14,252 nt of DNA, from positions 1 through 14,252 of the forward strand of contig CABSMD010000044.1 of assembly GCA_902478725.1 (NCBI GenBank), given 5' to 3'. The stretch's first letter is position 1. Each line of letters begins with the position of its first letter. Source of the stretch: an uncultured Clostridia bacterium. Its GTDB lineage: Bacteria > Bacillota > Clostridia > HGM11514. This document shows positions 1 through 6,761 of this stretch, one piece after another. The position numbers were made by a program, and so were the translations under genes. The notes beneath the pieces were generated by a model, which saw only the letters and a list, made by a program, of their open reading frames with translations, searched no databases and was not told the origin of the DNA.

Positions 1-447
1 CCTTTGGATGTAGATCGTACCCTCGGAAAGGGGCTGACCCTGGCGGCTTTCCACCGTGAATGTCTCGGTCAACTCCACCCAGTCGGTACCGGCAACCGGC
101 GTGCTTCTGACGATGGTCGGATAATTGGTTGCGCCCGATGTATCCGTGCCATCCGCATAGGTGAAGATCGGCTTGGAGGTCGCCTTGCTCGCGTCAACCA
201 TGACAGTGTAGCTGTTGTTGGTATAATCCGTTCCCTCCGGCAAGCGGACAAAGACCGACAGTGTGTAGGTCGCACCACTTTCAAACTGCACCGTCTGCTG
301 TGGGGAGGCCTGCTTTTCGTTGTTTGTTGTAGCGGTGGAAACATCCACCAACAGAGCGTTGGTATTGTTCCGGCCACCCGTCACAGACGAGATGGTTGCC
401 TTTTCCCGGGCCGTCCAACCGGTGGTATTCTGATTGAAGGTCGGGTT
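1..447 (-). repeat. second copy of internal CBM module repeat (truncated by window edge)
   Basis: This segment encodes residues about 222-370 of the secreted protein and repeats the upstream module with a period of about 555 bp (185 aa). Identity is high at the DNA level too: the stretch around 266-287 is nearly the same as that around 821-842. The copy is cut by the window edge, so further copies may follow. Confidence 0.8.
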
Positions 448-1110
448 GGTGGTCAGAGACGGAATCTCCGGCTCCACCGGGTCCGGATCGGGCTCTTCGC
501 CGCCGCTGTGCTTGACGAGATAGAAATCGTCTACATAATAGTTGGTTGAGGTTCCGGAATTTCTCTGGATATAGATTTTACCTTCCGAAACATCCGCCCC
601 GTCGCGGCTTTTGACGGTAAAGGTCTCTTTCAGCTCTACCCAGTTGGTGCCTGCTACCTTGGTGCTTCTGACAATGGTCGGATAACTCTGTCCTGTGCTT
701 TCCGTACCGTCCGCATAGGTGAAGATCGGCTTGGAGGCATAGGCGCTGGCATCGCACATCACCATATAACTGTTGTCATAATCGGTTCCCTCCGGCAAAC
801 GGATGAAAACCGACAATGTGTAGGTCGCACCACTTTCAAACTTGACCGCCTGATAGGGCGACGCTTGTTGTTCCTTTGTTGTCGTCGACAAATCCACCAG
901 CAGGGCTTTGCTGTTGTTGCGCCCGCCGGAGACGGACGACAGGGTTTCTTTGTTTTTGGCCTGCCAGCCGTCGATGTTTTCGTCAAAGGTCGGGTTGACG
1001 GTGATGACCGTACCCTCCACCGGCTGCTGCGGGAAAACAACTGTAACCATTGTCAGCAGCATGGTGAGAACGACCATGACGGATACTGCACTTTTCGCTA
1101 TCTGTTTCAT
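1..1110 (-). CDS. secreted protein with tandem CBM4/9-like carbohydrate-binding modules (partial, 3' end outside window)
   Basis: The frame is open from ATG at 1110 to the left edge (370 codons, no stop), so this is the N-terminal part of a larger protein. Residues 1-28 form a signal peptide: a Lys start, then a long Val/Leu/Met-rich core. Two homologous beta-sandwich-type modules follow, about residues 39-200 and 222-370+, joined by an acidic Pro linker (EEPDPDPVEPEIP). Both share NPTF at the start, GGRNN, FESGATYTLSVF, RLPEGTDY, SKPIFTYADGT, YPTIVRST and W-VEL-ETFTV; module 1 ends in YYVDDFYLV, a typical CBM4/9 ending. Such modules usually sit in front of extracellular xylanases or other glycan-degrading enzymes; the catalytic part, if any, is outside the window. 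AAGGAGAGG lies 4-5 nt before the ATG. The gene follows the terminator of the glycoside hydrolase operon and seems to have its own promoter. The family call is by pattern; CBM22 or another beta-sandwich CBM remains possible. Confidence 0.85.
   Translation of the reverse strand, partial: MKQIAKSAVSVMVVLTMLLTMVTVVFPQQPVEGTVITVNPTFDENIDGWQAKNKETLSSVSGGRNNSKALLVDLSTTTKEQQASPYQAVKFESGATYTLSVFIRLPEGTDYDNSYMVMCDASAYASKPIFTYADGTESTGQSYPTIVRSTKVAGTNWVELKETFTVKSRDGADVSEGKIYIQRNSGTSTNYYVDDFYLVKHSGGEEPDPDPVEPEIPSLTTNPTFNQNTTGWTAREKATISSVTGGRNNTNALLVDVSTATTNNEKQASPQQTVQFESGATYTLSVFVRLPEGTDYTNNSYTVMVDASKATSKPIFTYADGTDTSGATNYPTIVRSTPVAGTDWVELTETFTVESRQGQPLSEGTIYIQR
511..996 (-). repeat. first copy of internal CBM module repeat
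   Basis: Encodes residues about 39-200 of the secreted protein, the first of two homologous modules. The DNA-level similarity to the 1-447 copy points to a fairly recent in-frame duplication rather than two ancient domains. Confidence 0.8.
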
Positions 1111-1142
1111 GCCTTCCTCTCCTTACTTTATAATTTGATTCT

Positions 1143-1148
1143 ATTATA
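1143..1148 (-). promoter_or_regulatory. probable -10 box for the CBM protein gene
   Basis: The minus strand reads TATAAT here, 32 nt before the start codon, in a very AT-rich gap (1111-1226). No good -35 hexamer is present at 16-18 bp spacing, so the promoter may need an activator or upstream A-tracts. The call rests on the -10 alone. Confidence 0.45.
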
Positions 1149-1212
1149 CAATATTTTTGTTTCTATTTCTAAAACAATAATGGGCAAAAATAATAAAATA
1201 TTGTCATTTCCT

Positions 1213-1269
1213 TAAATAAAACAAAATGGCGGCCCCCATGCCATATGTTTCTCTGGCAAGGGTGCCGCC
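1213..1269 (-). terminator. Rho-independent terminator of the glycoside hydrolase operon
   Basis: GGCGGC at 1228-1233 pairs with GCCGCC at 1264-1269. The stem continues inward with CCC/GGG and TGCCA/TGGCA around a short loop. On the minus strand the hairpin is followed by ATTTTGTTTTATTT. It lies about 58 bp after the stop of the 807-residue protein and separates the operon from the CBM gene. Confidence 0.85.
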
Positions 1270-1326
1270 GTGGTGCAAAATCCTCGGTTTTTCATTGTTT
1301 TACCAAGATGTAAATTTATCTAATTT

Positions 1327-3750
1327 TCAGCTTAACAGCAGTACCTTTCCGGCGCATTTGGCAACCGGAATGGCGGATTCCAGAGAAAACTCCTCCCTCT
1401 CCTGCCACTTGCCGATGGCAGGAGCAACCATACTGCTTGGCGTGAAGCCAAGTTTTTCGGGGTCGATGGACAGGCGGACCGATTCATCCTCGTCCGCCCA
1501 GCTGGCCAACGCCACCAGCGCACAGTTCTTTTTGACATAGGAGGTCGCGTAAACCGAGCCGCAGTCCGTGCGGATGGGGTTGCGGTCGTCCCAATAGCCG
1601 TACATCCGGCTGTCGCTGATCCCAAATTCATCCCACAGCCTCCAGACCGGCGTAACATCCGGCGCCTGCGACCAGCCGTGGCGCGCCGTCTCGCCAAAGA
1701 GAAGGCCACGGTAGAAATTGCCGCCCCCCTCCAGCATTTCGGCCATCAGGCCGTAGGGAATCCCACTCATCTCCACCAGCCAGTAATCCGGCGTGGTATG
1801 GTCGTAATCGAACGATTCGCCGAGCCAGAGCTCATTGATATAGGGCAACAGCTCGGTATAGAGATTCAGGCTGTTGGTCATACCGGCATTGGGGGTGAAA
1901 TGGTTCCAGGTATGGATATCGATCAGGCAGCCTTCCTTTTGATCCAGTGTTTTACGCACCCGCTTCATGGTATCGCGGTCGTAAGCAACATCGTCGATAT
2001 ACAGCCCGTCGATGCCGACGTTCTTCATCAGCCAGTCCAGTCCCTCGATATAGTAGTTGCACAGCCGCGACTGTCCGTTTGTAAGCAGGGAGGCGTCCAC
2101 CTGCCCCGCGTATTTCCCCTTGGTGATGCTTTCCTTCCAGGCGGGAATGATATCGTCGCCAAAATTTTTGCTGATCCACTCTTTTGCCTCGTCCTGCCAG
2201 AAGGTCATGTTTTCAATCCCGCGGGAGGGCTCTAAAATCTCATAGTCCAGCGAACGAATGATGGGGAATTCACATATCTTGGTTGTTAGCTCCCGCACGG
2301 TGTAATACAGCTTGACCTTTACATCCATCTCATGCGCGCTGTCCACCAGGGCTTTCAGAGTATCAGCCTCCAAAAATGGATAGTTGATAAAGGGATTGGC
2401 CTCCCCGCCGTGATGGACGTTTAAGATGTTTGCCTTGTTCTGTTCCAGCTTCTCCAGCCAGTCCGCACAGCTCACACAGCGGCGGGTATGGTAGTAGCGG
2501 GAAGAAAAATGAAGCTGATAATCGATTGGCTTCAGCGGGGTGATCATCATATGGAAAACATAATGGAGCTTCTCCCCCTTTTGCATGGTACGCGGGCCGC
2601 TGTACGCCGTTACCAGATTTTTATCCGCACGGATTCCGCCTGCGCCCTCATTCCCCCAACTTTTGGGGACGCGCAGGAGCTTGTAGGCGTAATAGATATT
2701 GACGTTGGGCTTGATATACTCCTCGTCCATAAACTGCAGCCGCGCGCCAGCGTTGACGTCGCCAAGCCAGAAGCTGTCCTGATGCTTGGTACTATCCCAT
2801 TGAAATGAGACCGATTCCGGCAGAACCCCTCCCTGATGACCCAAACCTACAAAATACCGCGCCTTGTCCTGTGCAAATGGAATTTCCAGGCGGATATCGT
2901 CCAGCTCGACCGTTTCCAACGCCTCGACACACAGGTCGAAGGCACAGAATCCGTCAAATTCGACCCGCCCCTGATGGTGCAACGCCAAGTTGGCCGAACG
3001 GCTCTCGCTGATAAACGAAAAACAATCCTCCTGTTCCTGGGCGATAAAGGATACGTTTTTAAAATGCTCTACCGCGCCATACATCACCGCAGCAAACCGG
3101 AATTCATCCTCCAACAGCGTTGTTTCCTCCTCGCACAGGAGGTTGCTTTGATCGTAAAAGGTGCTGATTTGCTTGGGCAGACCCAGCTCATTGAGTACCA
3201 GGTTCCGCCCCAGGACGGAGATGCTCCGCCCCTCCGCCCGCACAGGCGTAAACGGCGCAGGGACGATAGCATCCTGATACCGATCGGAATCGAACCACTT
3301 GATACGGGAAAGGTTCGCCGGATCGTTCACCCCGGCGTTTTCGGCCACCTCCTCTGAAACTGCAAGCTCCCAGGGAAAAGTACAGGAGGTGTCGGGGGCG
3401 GACGGCCCGTTTCCGCCCACAGATGCGGTCACAGTTCCATGGTAGCGGCCCGGCCCAACATCGGTGGATAATTGCAGATAGCCCCACAGCGTTTTCTCGC
3501 TTCCAGCCTCAATGGAACAATCGAACCGGATGGGATTGCCCCGGTAATCGGTTCCCGCCAGGTTTAACACATGCAGCTCTGACGCTGGAATCACCGCCCC
3601 CGTATCCGAACGGAGGTCTGAAAATGAAATTGTTATCCTGCCGCTTTCCTGCAGCGTTTCCAGACAAATCTGAAACGCATAGCATTCGCCCCGGCGCGCT
3701 GCCGGCAGCGGCGCGGGGGTGTTCTCCCTCGATAAAATCCTACCCTTCAT
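1327..3750 (-). CDS. GH123/DUF6067-like putative glycoside hydrolase, cytoplasmic
   Basis: 807 residues, no signal peptide or membrane span. The N-terminus (about 15-130) has the ARRGECYAFQI opening of the beta-sandwich that precedes the catalytic barrel in GH123/DUF4091-type proteins. A second beta-rich region follows, and the C-terminal half (about 430-720) looks like a TIM barrel. Conserved patches there are VHHGGE (445-450), GIDGLYIDDVAYDR (579-592, with D586-D587), DIHTWN (611-616), LWLGESFDYD (641-650, E645) and EMSGIPYGLMAEML (660-673). The Asp pair and E645 are the best catalytic candidates by analogy with other barrel hydrolases. A small beta domain closes the protein (about 735-807). 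The start is ATG at 3750 with GGGAG 9-10 nt upstream, where the previous gene's stop is part of the ribosome site (TAGGGAG). It is the last gene of the operon. The substrate is unknown; its GH105 neighbour suggests uronic-acid-containing oligosaccharides. Glycoside hydrolase is inference from family resemblance. Confidence 0.82.
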   Translation of the reverse strand: MKGRILSRENTPAPLPAARRGECYAFQICLETLQESGRITISFSDLRSDTGAVIPASELHVLNLAGTDYRGNPIRFDCSIEAGSEKTLWGYLQLSTDVGPGRYHGTVTASVGGNGPSAPDTSCTFPWELAVSEEVAENAGVNDPANLSRIKWFDSDRYQDAIVPAPFTPVRAEGRSISVLGRNLVLNELGLPKQISTFYDQSNLLCEEETTLLEDEFRFAAVMYGAVEHFKNVSFIAQEQEDCFSFISESRSANLALHHQGRVEFDGFCAFDLCVEALETVELDDIRLEIPFAQDKARYFVGLGHQGGVLPESVSFQWDSTKHQDSFWLGDVNAGARLQFMDEEYIKPNVNIYYAYKLLRVPKSWGNEGAGGIRADKNLVTAYSGPRTMQKGEKLHYVFHMMITPLKPIDYQLHFSSRYYHTRRCVSCADWLEKLEQNKANILNVHHGGEANPFINYPFLEADTLKALVDSAHEMDVKVKLYYTVRELTTKICEFPIIRSLDYEILEPSRGIENMTFWQDEAKEWISKNFGDDIIPAWKESITKGKYAGQVDASLLTNGQSRLCNYYIEGLDWLMKNVGIDGLYIDDVAYDRDTMKRVRKTLDQKEGCLIDIHTWNHFTPNAGMTNSLNLYTELLPYINELWLGESFDYDHTTPDYWLVEMSGIPYGLMAEMLEGGGNFYRGLLFGETARHGWSQAPDVTPVWRLWDEFGISDSRMYGYWDDRNPIRTDCGSVYATSYVKKNCALVALASWADEDESVRLSIDPEKLGFTPSSMVAPAIGKWQEREEFSLESAIPVAKCAGKVLLLS

Positions 3751-3763
3751 AACCGTTGTCTCC

Positions 3764-5530
3764 CTACTCTTTAAATTTATAATTCATTGCCTTGCTTTCC
3801 TTTATGGCTGTGGCGTAGTCCATAACATCCTCATGACTGCTGACCGCCAGGCCACAGGCGGACGCGGTACGCATCCCGCCATGCGAATTCACCGAAACGG
3901 CCGGAATAGTTCCTTTACAATCCGCAACAAGGAGGATGGTTGCGGCGCAGGCGCCAAGCGATTTGAGGTCAAATTCCCGTTCCTCCCCTTCATAGAGCAC
4001 GATCTCGGCATACTTTTTCTCGCTGTCTACGCGTACCAGACAGGGCACGCCATCAAAGAGAGGGTTTTGGACGGTTATCCCCATATGAAAATCCCTGTCC
4101 GTTATCTCAAAGGAATTGCCGTTCTGTTCGATGCACACCTCGTCCGTATTGCCGGCCGTTTCCAGACAGAAAACCAACTGACGCGCCCGCAGCACTCCAT
4201 CCGCAAGCGGGTCGAGAATATAATGAAAATCTCCATGGTCTGACACAAGGCCTAGATTAGTAAGCATCACGTTTTTGTCCATCGCGGTAAAGGCCACAGC
4301 GCCGCAAAAATCCCGTCCATCGTGCAGGGCGCGAAGCCGCAGGCTAGCCTTGCCCAAACGGTTTTTCCAATAAACCATGCCGGTTCTTCTCTGGTTCCAC
4401 AGATCGGTTTCCCGAAACGCCCCCATGATGTAGCCGGGCGTTAAATAGGAGTAAGCCGCCAAATCCGGACTGTCCAGTTCCCGAACGATCACCCGATCGG
4501 AACCGGGCTTGCGTAAATCGTTCTGTTTATAATAGGTCTGGCAAAAAAACCGTTCCCCCTCCGGCGGCAGGAACCGCTTTGCCACCTCCGGCGGGCATTG
4601 GGGCTCCAGGATGAGCCATTCCATGCTCACCGCGTCGTCCGTCGCAAGGCAGGCAACCTCCCCATCCGTCGCAAGGTAGATAAAGGAATGCACCGTACCG
4701 GCGTTGATATCGCGCATGTCGCCGTATGACTCCTTGCGAACATCAAAATCCGTATAGCAACGCTTCTGCGGCGGGCACAGCTCCCCAAGCGACAGGCTGT
4801 AATGGTCGGCCAGCGCCAGCCAGCCATAGCGGTTGAGCTCCTGTGCCATGACACGGCACTGTGCATCCTCAAACAGTAACAGCATACGGGAGATTTCCTC
4901 CAGCGCGATCACCGAATAGGCAGAGCTGTTATACTCCGAAAACGAACCGCAGACACGGGTGTATTCCAAAAAGCCCAAAAGACGCTCCTTCCCACATGAA
5001 AAAGCCTCCCCATCCCCCAGCACCTCGCCCCCGGCGATCTGCAAAAAGCTGCCCATCAGACAGATGTTGGTGTAGTCATACGAGACATTTCGTTTGCGGT
5101 CGCACACGAGCGCACGCGAGAGCGCGGCCTTCAACCGCTCCGCCGTCTCCGGCGCCAGATTTTTGGAATGGCATTTTAAGATGTAAATCAATTGGCTGCC
5201 GATGAAATCCGCCCAGTTGTAGTCCGGCGCATCCATTTGAGAAAGCGGCTCCTCCAAAAAGTAGCTCCACAGCCCATAGGTATCGCTATCCGGATCGCTG
5301 TCCTGCAAATCCGCAATCCGCAAGGCTATTTTTTCAGCGCGTTCCATCTGCTCCCCCGCGTAAAACAGGAGCGAGGCGTACGCCATCGACTGGCGGGTCG
5401 GATGGGCCATTCCATTCACGCGGGTATGGTACCCGCGGCCAGAGGAGTCGACGCACAAGAGCGATTCCCGCCCATCATACAGTCCGTCCATGGCCGCTAA
5501 AAACCGTTTCAGCCTGTCATCCCAGTTCAT
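3764..5530 (-). CDS. putative (alpha/alpha)-barrel polysaccharide lyase/hydrolase-like protein of uncharacterised family
   Basis: 588 residues, no signal peptide. Residues about 1-250 look helical, as in (alpha/alpha)-toroid lyases and hydrolases. They contain YDYTNICLMG (151-160) and GSFSEYNSSAYS (195-206), close to the EYNSPTY signature seen in unnamed heparinase II/III-like proteins. The remaining 340 residues are beta-rich, with SYLTPGYIMGAF (361-372) and DLWNQRR (376-382), which suggests the C-terminal beta-sandwich of such enzymes. I cannot assign a CAZy family. Candidate active-site residues are N155, E199, Y200, N201 and H243. The start ATG follows AAGGAGG by 6 nt. The GH105 stop codon is fused to this Shine-Dalgarno site (TAAGGAGG), leaving 11 nt between the genes, so translation is probably coupled. 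It is the middle gene of the operon and likely acts in the cytoplasm on imported oligosaccharides, either as an oligosaccharide lyase that supplies GH105 or as a hydrolase. That role is inference. Confidence 0.78.
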   Translation of the reverse strand: MNWDDRLKRFLAAMDGLYDGRESLLCVDSSGRGYHTRVNGMAHPTRQSMAYASLLFYAGEQMERAEKIALRIADLQDSDPDSDTYGLWSYFLEEPLSQMDAPDYNWADFIGSQLIYILKCHSKNLAPETAERLKAALSRALVCDRKRNVSYDYTNICLMGSFLQIAGGEVLGDGEAFSCGKERLLGFLEYTRVCGSFSEYNSSAYSVIALEEISRMLLLFEDAQCRVMAQELNRYGWLALADHYSLSLGELCPPQKRCYTDFDVRKESYGDMRDINAGTVHSFIYLATDGEVACLATDDAVSMEWLILEPQCPPEVAKRFLPPEGERFFCQTYYKQNDLRKPGSDRVIVRELDSPDLAAYSYLTPGYIMGAFRETDLWNQRRTGMVYWKNRLGKASLRLRALHDGRDFCGAVAFTAMDKNVMLTNLGLVSDHGDFHYILDPLADGVLRARQLVFCLETAGNTDEVCIEQNGNSFEITDRDFHMGITVQNPLFDGVPCLVRVDSEKKYAEIVLYEGEEREFDLKSLGACAATILLVADCKGTIPAVSVNSHGGMRTASACGLAVSSHEDVMDYATAIKESKAMNYKFKE

Positions 5531-5541
5531 AGTAAGCCTCC

Positions 5542-6573
5542 TTACTCAGCCTCCGCCAACAGCATCAGCGCCATCGACTGCCCGTAGGGCATCGGGCAGA
5601 CCTCGATCTTTTTATAATCCTCCAGGCGTTCAAACACCGGCGTGCCATAGGACACACCGTCCACCGTGCCATCTTCCCCTATCATGGACAGTACACCGGA
5701 CAACGCTTTGTCGCCATACGCCTTGTATGACGCCGGGAGATAGCCTTTGCGCACCGCTTTTAAAATGCCATAGCCGATAGCGGCGGAAGCAGAGGTCTCC
5801 AGATAGGAATCCGGATCGTCAAGCAAGGTGTGCCACAGTCCTCCTGCATCCTGTCTTTCCACCAAAGCGTTCACCTGCGTTTTCAGCCCGGCAAGCAGAA
5901 AGCGTTCCACACTCGCGGGGAGCTTTACGATCTCCAGATAATCCACCAGGCCGGCGGTATACCAGGAATTGCCGCGCCCCCAGAGGGCGCCCGCAAAATG
6001 ATGCCGCCCACGGAAGGTGAAGCCATGGAACAGCAACCCCGTTTTCGGGTCGGTCAAATATTTGATATGTACCAAAAATTGATAGATACTTTCATCAACA
6101 TACTCCTGCCTGCCGAGCAGGACGCCGGTTTTGGCAATAAAAAGCACGGTCATGTAGAGGGTGTCGTCCCAAATCTGCCCGTCATTGGCGTGGCCGGATA
6201 CGACATGCTGGATCGCCCCCTCGCCGGCGCGCGGCATATGGTATACGGCATAGTCCGCCCATTCCTCCAGAAAGGGGAGGTAGGCCGCATTGCCCGTCTC
6301 CTCATACAGATAGGCCATGGTCAGCATAGGGCACATGGTGTTGACGTTTTTGTCCGGCAGTCCCTTTTTGATCTGCCGGTCAAACCAGCCGGTCAAATAC
6401 TCGAGCAGCGCGGGATCTTTGGTTTTGCGGTAATAGGAAAAAAGGGCAAACAGCGCGACACCCTGCGTCCATTCCCAGTTTTCCATCGAGATGATGCCAA
6501 TCGGGCAGGTCTCATTCATCCCGCTTTGGATTCCCTTCATACCCGCGATAATTTTTTGTATCTTATCCTGCAT
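5542..6573 (-). CDS. GH105 unsaturated glycuronyl/rhamnogalacturonyl hydrolase
   Basis: The protein matches the YteR/RhiN type: an (alpha/alpha)6 barrel that hydrates and removes the 4,5-unsaturated uronic acid left at the non-reducing end by polysaccharide lyases. Numbering from the GTG, the markers are WEWTQGVALFAL (36-47), GQIWDDTLYMTV (135-146; D140 corresponds to the catalytic Asp of YteR), LLFHGF (183-188, H186), WGRGNSWYTAG (201-211), SYLETSASAAIGYGI (259-273) and PYGQSMALML near the end. Length (343-346 aa) is normal for the family and there is no signal peptide, so it is cytoplasmic. The frame opens at GTG 6582, but ATG 6573 has AAGGAAG 8 nt upstream, the better spacing, so I chose it. 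It is the first gene of the operon, behind a near-consensus promoter. The family is confident; the exact sugar next to the unsaturated uronate is not determined by the sequence. Confidence 0.92.
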   Translation of the reverse strand: MQDKIQKIIAGMKGIQSGMNETCPIGIISMENWEWTQGVALFALFSYYRKTKDPALLEYLTGWFDRQIKKGLPDKNVNTMCPMLTMAYLYEETGNAAYLPFLEEWADYAVYHMPRAGEGAIQHVVSGHANDGQIWDDTLYMTVLFIAKTGVLLGRQEYVDESIYQFLVHIKYLTDPKTGLLFHGFTFRGRHHFAGALWGRGNSWYTAGLVDYLEIVKLPASVERFLLAGLKTQVNALVERQDAGGLWHTLLDDPDSYLETSASAAIGYGILKAVRKGYLPASYKAYGDKALSGVLSMIGEDGTVDGVSYGTPVFERLEDYKKIEVCPMPYGQSMALMLLAEAE

Positions 6574-6604
6574 GGGTTCCACTTCCTTTCCTTAAATCAC
6601 GTCG

Positions 6605-6633
6605 ATTGTACCATTGTGCCGGCACTTTGTCAA
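6605..6633 (-). promoter_or_regulatory. sigma-A promoter of the glycoside hydrolase operon
   Basis: On the minus strand, TTGACA (6628-6633) is followed by a 17-nt spacer and TACAAT (6605-6610). This is a perfect -35 and a 5/6 -10 at ideal spacing. Transcription should start near 6597-6599, leaving a leader of about 25 nt before the GH105 start. With so strong a core promoter, control is most simply by repression; see the palindrome in the spacer. Confidence 0.85.
6616..6625. promoter_or_regulatory. candidate operator: palindrome GTGCCGGCAC in promoter spacer
   Basis: A perfect 10-bp palindrome lies between the -35 and -10 of the operon promoter, where a bound repressor would block RNA polymerase. 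A wider inverted repeat, ATTGTG (6613-6618) and CACAAT (6634-6639), also brackets the -35 and overlaps it. No regulator gene of the LacI, GntR or AraC type is in this window, so the binding protein would be encoded elsewhere. Confidence 0.5.
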
Positions 6634-6702
6634 CACAATTTGCGCTACAGGAAGTGTACTACATTTTATATACGAAAGGCACATATCATACCTGTAGACA
6701 GC

Positions 6703-6735
6703 AAAAACGGATGTAGCCGCATAAGGCTACATCCG
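6703..6735 (-). terminator. Rho-independent terminator of the two-component system genes
   Basis: CGGATGTAGCC (6708-6718) and GGCTACATCCG (6725-6735) form a perfect 11-bp stem with a 6-nt loop. On the minus strand it is followed by TTTTTGCTGT. It lies 26 bp after the histidine kinase stop and upstream of the glycoside hydrolase promoter, so the two transcripts are separate. Confidence 0.88.
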
Positions 6736-6761
6736 CACAAAGATCCACAGGTGTGAAAAGT

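Noticed and set aside
4..549. Plus-strand open frame of 181 codons at the left edge
   Set aside because: Antisense to the CBM repeat protein, whose minus-strand frame is open for 370 codons with a signal peptide and ribosome site.
1..1110. CBM duplication as a CRISPR-like or mobile repeat
   Set aside because: The repeats are in frame, about 555 bp long and encode homologous protein modules, so they are domain repeats.
865..1215. Plus-strand frame in the signal-peptide region of the CBM gene
   Set aside because: It overlaps the true gene start and promoter on the other strand and has no ribosome site.
1678..2235. Plus-strand open frame of 185 codons
   Set aside because: Antisense shadow of the 807-residue glycoside-hydrolase-like gene; its residue pattern mirrors the codons of the real gene.
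2836..3357. Plus-strand open frame of 173 codons
   Set aside because: Antisense to the same 807-residue gene, with a low-complexity basic tail and no domain pattern.
3719..4243. Plus-strand open frame of 174 codons with a hydrophobic N-terminus
   Set aside because: It spans the junction of two well-supported minus-strand genes. The hydrophobic start is a by-product of the short AT-rich gap.
5830..6756. Plus-strand open frame of 308 codons
   Set aside because: It lies antisense to the GH105 gene, whose family motifs are unmistakable, and covers that gene's promoter. The translation has no recognisable domain and no good ribosome site.
6634..6761. Possible riboswitch or leader RNA between the kinase and GH105 genes
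   Set aside because: Apart from the kinase terminator hairpin, no extended structure lies downstream of the operon's transcription start; the leader is only about 25 nt.
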